In this document: positions 27,588-29,776 of the stretch, one piece after another
Numbering within the stretch: the stretch's first letter is position 1
Layout: the number at the start of each line of letters is the position of its first letter
Virus record (IMG/VR): IMGVR_UViG_3300021247_000143
Span: 1 to 29,776 of that record
Length of the DNA stretch: 29,776 nt
Strand: one strand, 5' to 3'
Origin: a virus
Notes under the pieces: model-generated
What the model saw: the letters and a program-made list of their open reading frames with translations, nothing else
Database searches by the model: none
Told to the model about the DNA's origin: nothing
Position numbers and translations under genes: made by a program

Positions 27588-28871
27588 ATGTCCGAACTAA
27601 ACACCGCCATTGCTAATGCACAGTTTCCCATCAAGCTGCAATGCTTGTTTGAGAAGTCACGTTACAAAGTTTTGTATGGTGGCAGGGGTGGTGCGAAGTC
27701 ATGGGGTGTTGCCAGGGCGTTGCTAATCAAAGCCGCCAAAGACCAGTTGCGTATTCTTTGCGCCCGTGAGTTTCAGACTTCAATTAAGGATTCGGTTCAC
27801 AAGCTGTTGTGCGACCAGATTGAGGCGCTTGGACTAATGGGTTTTTATGAAATCACGCAAACAAACATTCGCGGCAAAAATGGCTCTGAATTCAGCTTTG
27901 TTGGCTTGAAGAACAATGTGGCAAACGTCAAGTCTTACGAAGGCGTGGACATTTGTTGGGTTGAGGAAGCGCAAACAACTAGCCGTTTGAGTTGGAACGT
28001 GCTTATTCCAACCATCCGTAAGCCAGGCTCTGAAATATGGGTGACTTTTAACCCTGAACTTGAATCAGACGAAACTTACCAAAGATTTGTATTAAAGCCG
28101 CCTGATGACTGCATCGTGGTCAAGATCAATTGGTCTGATAACCCTTGGTTTCCCGAAACGCTGAGACTTGAGAAAGAACAGCTAAAAGCCCGTGACCCGC
28201 AAGCCTATAACGTGGTTTGGGAAGGTTTGTGCCGCCAAACAGTCGATGGCGCTGTCTTTGCCAAAGAAATGCAAGTGGCTGAGTTGGATGGGCGCATTAC
28301 ACGGGTCAATTACGACCCTACAAAGCCCGTACACGCCATCTTTGACTTGGGTTGGTCTGATGCCACAGCCATTTGGTTCTTGCAATTTGTGGGCATGGAA
28401 ACCCGCCTGATTCGCTACATTGAAGGCAATCAGCAGACAATGAGCGAGTATCTGGCAAAAATGCAAACGTTTGGGTATATCTATGACACGCTTTGGCTAC
28501 CGCACGATGCAGAAAACAAGACTTTGGCAGGGAATGGTCGCAGTATTGAGGAAATTGTTAGGGCGGCTGGCTATAAGACCAAAATCATCCCAAAAACTCC
28601 AATCTTGGACAGTATCAACGCAGCCAGGACAATATTCAGAAACTGCTGGTTTGACCGTGACAATTGCCACGAAGGATTGCAATGCCTGCGTCACTACCGT
28701 TACGATGTTGACCCAGACACAAAGCAGTTCAGCAAAACACCAGTTCACGACCAATATTCACACGGGGCTGACGCTTTCCGTTACATTGGATTGATGGTGA
28801 ACGAGCCGAAAGAGCGCAGAAGGCCAAGACCGCAACAAAATTATGGTGGCGCTCATAGTTGGATGAGCTAA
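27588..28871 (+). CDS. Terminase large subunit (packaging ATPase and nuclease), 427 aa
   Basis: Residues 31-38 GGRGGAKS are Walker A, and VDICWVEEAQ (121-129, Glu126/127) Walker B. A C-terminal RNase H-like nuclease shows IFDLGWSDATAIW (Asp253, Asp258), HDAENKT (306-312) and HDQYSHGADAFRY (Asp388, Asp395). WEGLCRQ at 211-217 is typical of this PBSX/P22-like class. It pumps DNA through the portal and cuts concatemers. AAGGAAG lies before the ATG. Portal follows after 30 bases. Confidence 0.95.
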   Translation: MSELNTAIANAQFPIKLQCLFEKSRYKVLYGGRGGAKSWGVARALLIKAAKDQLRILCAREFQTSIKDSVHKLLCDQIEALGLMGFYEITQTNIRGKNGSEFSFVGLKNNVANVKSYEGVDICWVEEAQTTSRLSWNVLIPTIRKPGSEIWVTFNPELESDETYQRFVLKPPDDCIVVKINWSDNPWFPETLRLEKEQLKARDPQAYNVVWEGLCRQTVDGAVFAKEMQVAELDGRITRVNYDPTKPVHAIFDLGWSDATAIWFLQFVGMETRLIRYIEGNQQTMSEYLAKMQTFGYIYDTLWLPHDAENKTLAGNGRSIEEIVRAAGYKTKIIPKTPILDSINAARTIFRNCWFDRDNCHEGLQCLRHYRYDVDPDTKQFSKTPVHDQYSHGADAFRYIGLMVNEPKERRRPRPQQNYGGAHSWMS

Positions 28872-28901
28872 AATCGGCAAACTTGTCAACCTAGGACATA
28901 T

Positions 28902-29776
28902 ATGGCAGACGATTACGACCCACGGATTCAAGAAGCAATCGAATTCTTGAAATTGGCAAATGATGCCGACACAAATAACCGCCAAGAGGCGCTGGAAGAT
29001 TTGAAATTCGGCGGTGGCGACCAATGGCCCGTGGAGTTGCAAAACTCACGCAATCTGGAATCGCGCCCTGTTATTACAGTGAATAAGGTGGACAACTATT
29101 GCCGCCAAGTTTGTAACCAACAGCGCCAGCAACGACCACGCATCAAAGTTCATGCCATGAATACGCATGACGATATGGTTGACGCCCAGACAATCCAAGG
29201 CATCGTGCGCCACATTGAGAACAATTCCAATGCTGACCACGCTTACGACAATGCTTTTGAATACGCTGTCCGCATGGGTTGGGGCTTTTTCCGTGTTCGC
29301 ACAGACTACATTTCGGAAGATTCTTTTGAGCAAGAAATCTACATTGACCCGATTGACAACCCGTTCACCGTCTACTTTGACCCTAATTCAGTAGCCCCTG
29401 ATGGCTCTGACGCTGACCGTTGTTTAATTACAACAATGATGCCAAAGAAAGAGTTTCAAAAACTTTATCCAAGCGCATCGGTTGATGGTGGCACATCGTT
29501 TACGCAACGTGGTACGGGTGACAGTCAGTCTGAGTGGATTACTAAAGAGGACATTCGCCTCGCTGAATACTTCTACACAGTGCGCGAAAAGGCCACTTTG
29601 TATCAATTGAGCGATGGTTCTGCAACATTTGCGGAAGACCCTGATTTCTTCAATCGTCTGGCTTTGGCTGGCATTACCGTTGTTGACAAGCGCGATTCTT
29701 ACAAAAAGACCATCAAATATTGCAAGCTGACCGCAATTGATGTGATTGAAGAAGGCACTTGGGCTGGTAAATACAT
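28902..29776 (+). CDS. P22-like portal protein (partial, N-terminal ~291 aa)
   Basis: ATG at 28902 after an AGGA ribosome binding site. RIQEAIEFLKLANDADTNNR, DLKFGGGDQWPVELQ, RPVITVNKVDNYCRQVCNQQ and GWGFFRVRTDYISEDSFEQE then YFDPNSVAPDGSDADRC are the P22-like portal N-terminal pattern. The portal ring is the DNA channel of the head and the docking site for terminase and gp4. The frame is open at the right edge of the window; the rest lies outside. Confidence 0.92.
   Translation, partial: MADDYDPRIQEAIEFLKLANDADTNNRQEALEDLKFGGGDQWPVELQNSRNLESRPVITVNKVDNYCRQVCNQQRQQRPRIKVHAMNTHDDMVDAQTIQGIVRHIENNSNADHAYDNAFEYAVRMGWGFFRVRTDYISEDSFEQEIYIDPIDNPFTVYFDPNSVAPDGSDADRCLITTMMPKKEFQKLYPSASVDGGTSFTQRGTGDSQSEWITKEDIRLAEYFYTVREKATLYQLSDGSATFAEDPDFFNRLALAGITVVDKRDSYKKTIKYCKLTAIDVIEEGTWAGKY

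Overview
The window is most of the genome of a short-tailed, P22-like bacteriophage (podovirus type). The portal, large terminase, gp4-like and gp10-like tail-completion proteins and three probable ejection proteins sit in the usual order. There is no host chromosomal gene. Base composition is moderate and gene packing is very tight. The small conserved genes are of the kind common in freshwater and marine environmental phages. The host is probably a Gram-negative aquatic bacterium, possibly a betaproteobacterium; this is inference only. The left edge cuts the 3' end of one gene and the right edge cuts the portal gene, so the missing portal remainder and head genes probably lie outside the window and join its two ends.

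Layout. (1) 1-15368, plus strand: a long tail fibre (92-2806), four to five small fibre-tip or assembly proteins, gp4-like and gp10-like head-completion proteins, a cupin, three ejection proteins (the last with a lytic transglycosylase domain), a collar-domain adhesin, and a lysis cassette of coiled-coil/membrane proteins, a holin and a GH19 endolysin. (2) 15351-18560, minus strand: an early operon with an ERF annealing protein, an HNH homing endonuclease, a YqaJ/lambda-type exonuclease, a small protein with an SSB-like acidic tail, a winged-helix protein and several micro-proteins. (3) 18561-18701: a divergent control region with two good promoters, a 16-bp palindrome and a repeated 10-mer. 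(4) 18702-25592, plus strand: a Cro-like regulator, an HNH-like protein, MazG, a membrane peptide, an HNH nuclease, a replication initiator-like protein, many small coupled genes, a GIY-YIG homing endonuclease, Ea22-like proteins, a VRR-NUC-like nuclease, NinB and a DUF968/NinG-like protein. (5) 25576-25740, one small minus-strand gene. (6) 25823 to the end, plus strand: small proteins, a GroES-like co-chaperonin, the terminase small subunit, a 212-nt non-coding stretch with strong predicted RNA structure, the terminase large subunit and the partial portal.

How it fits together. The leftward promoter would drive recombination genes (ERF plus exonuclease, helped by NinB and a resolvase-like nuclease on the other strand). 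The rightward promoter would drive Cro and replication. Late genes run from small terminase through the structural and lysis genes across the missing segment. Most neighbouring genes overlap by ATGA or TAATG, so translational coupling is the rule. No integrase and no CI-type repressor is visible, so lysogeny cannot be inferred from this window.

The most unusual items are the structured RNA candidate between the terminase genes, micro-ORFs that bridge neighbours with start/stop overlaps on both sides, a homing endonuclease fitted seamlessly into the recombination operon, a beta-rich module reused in two connector proteins, and a phage GroES.
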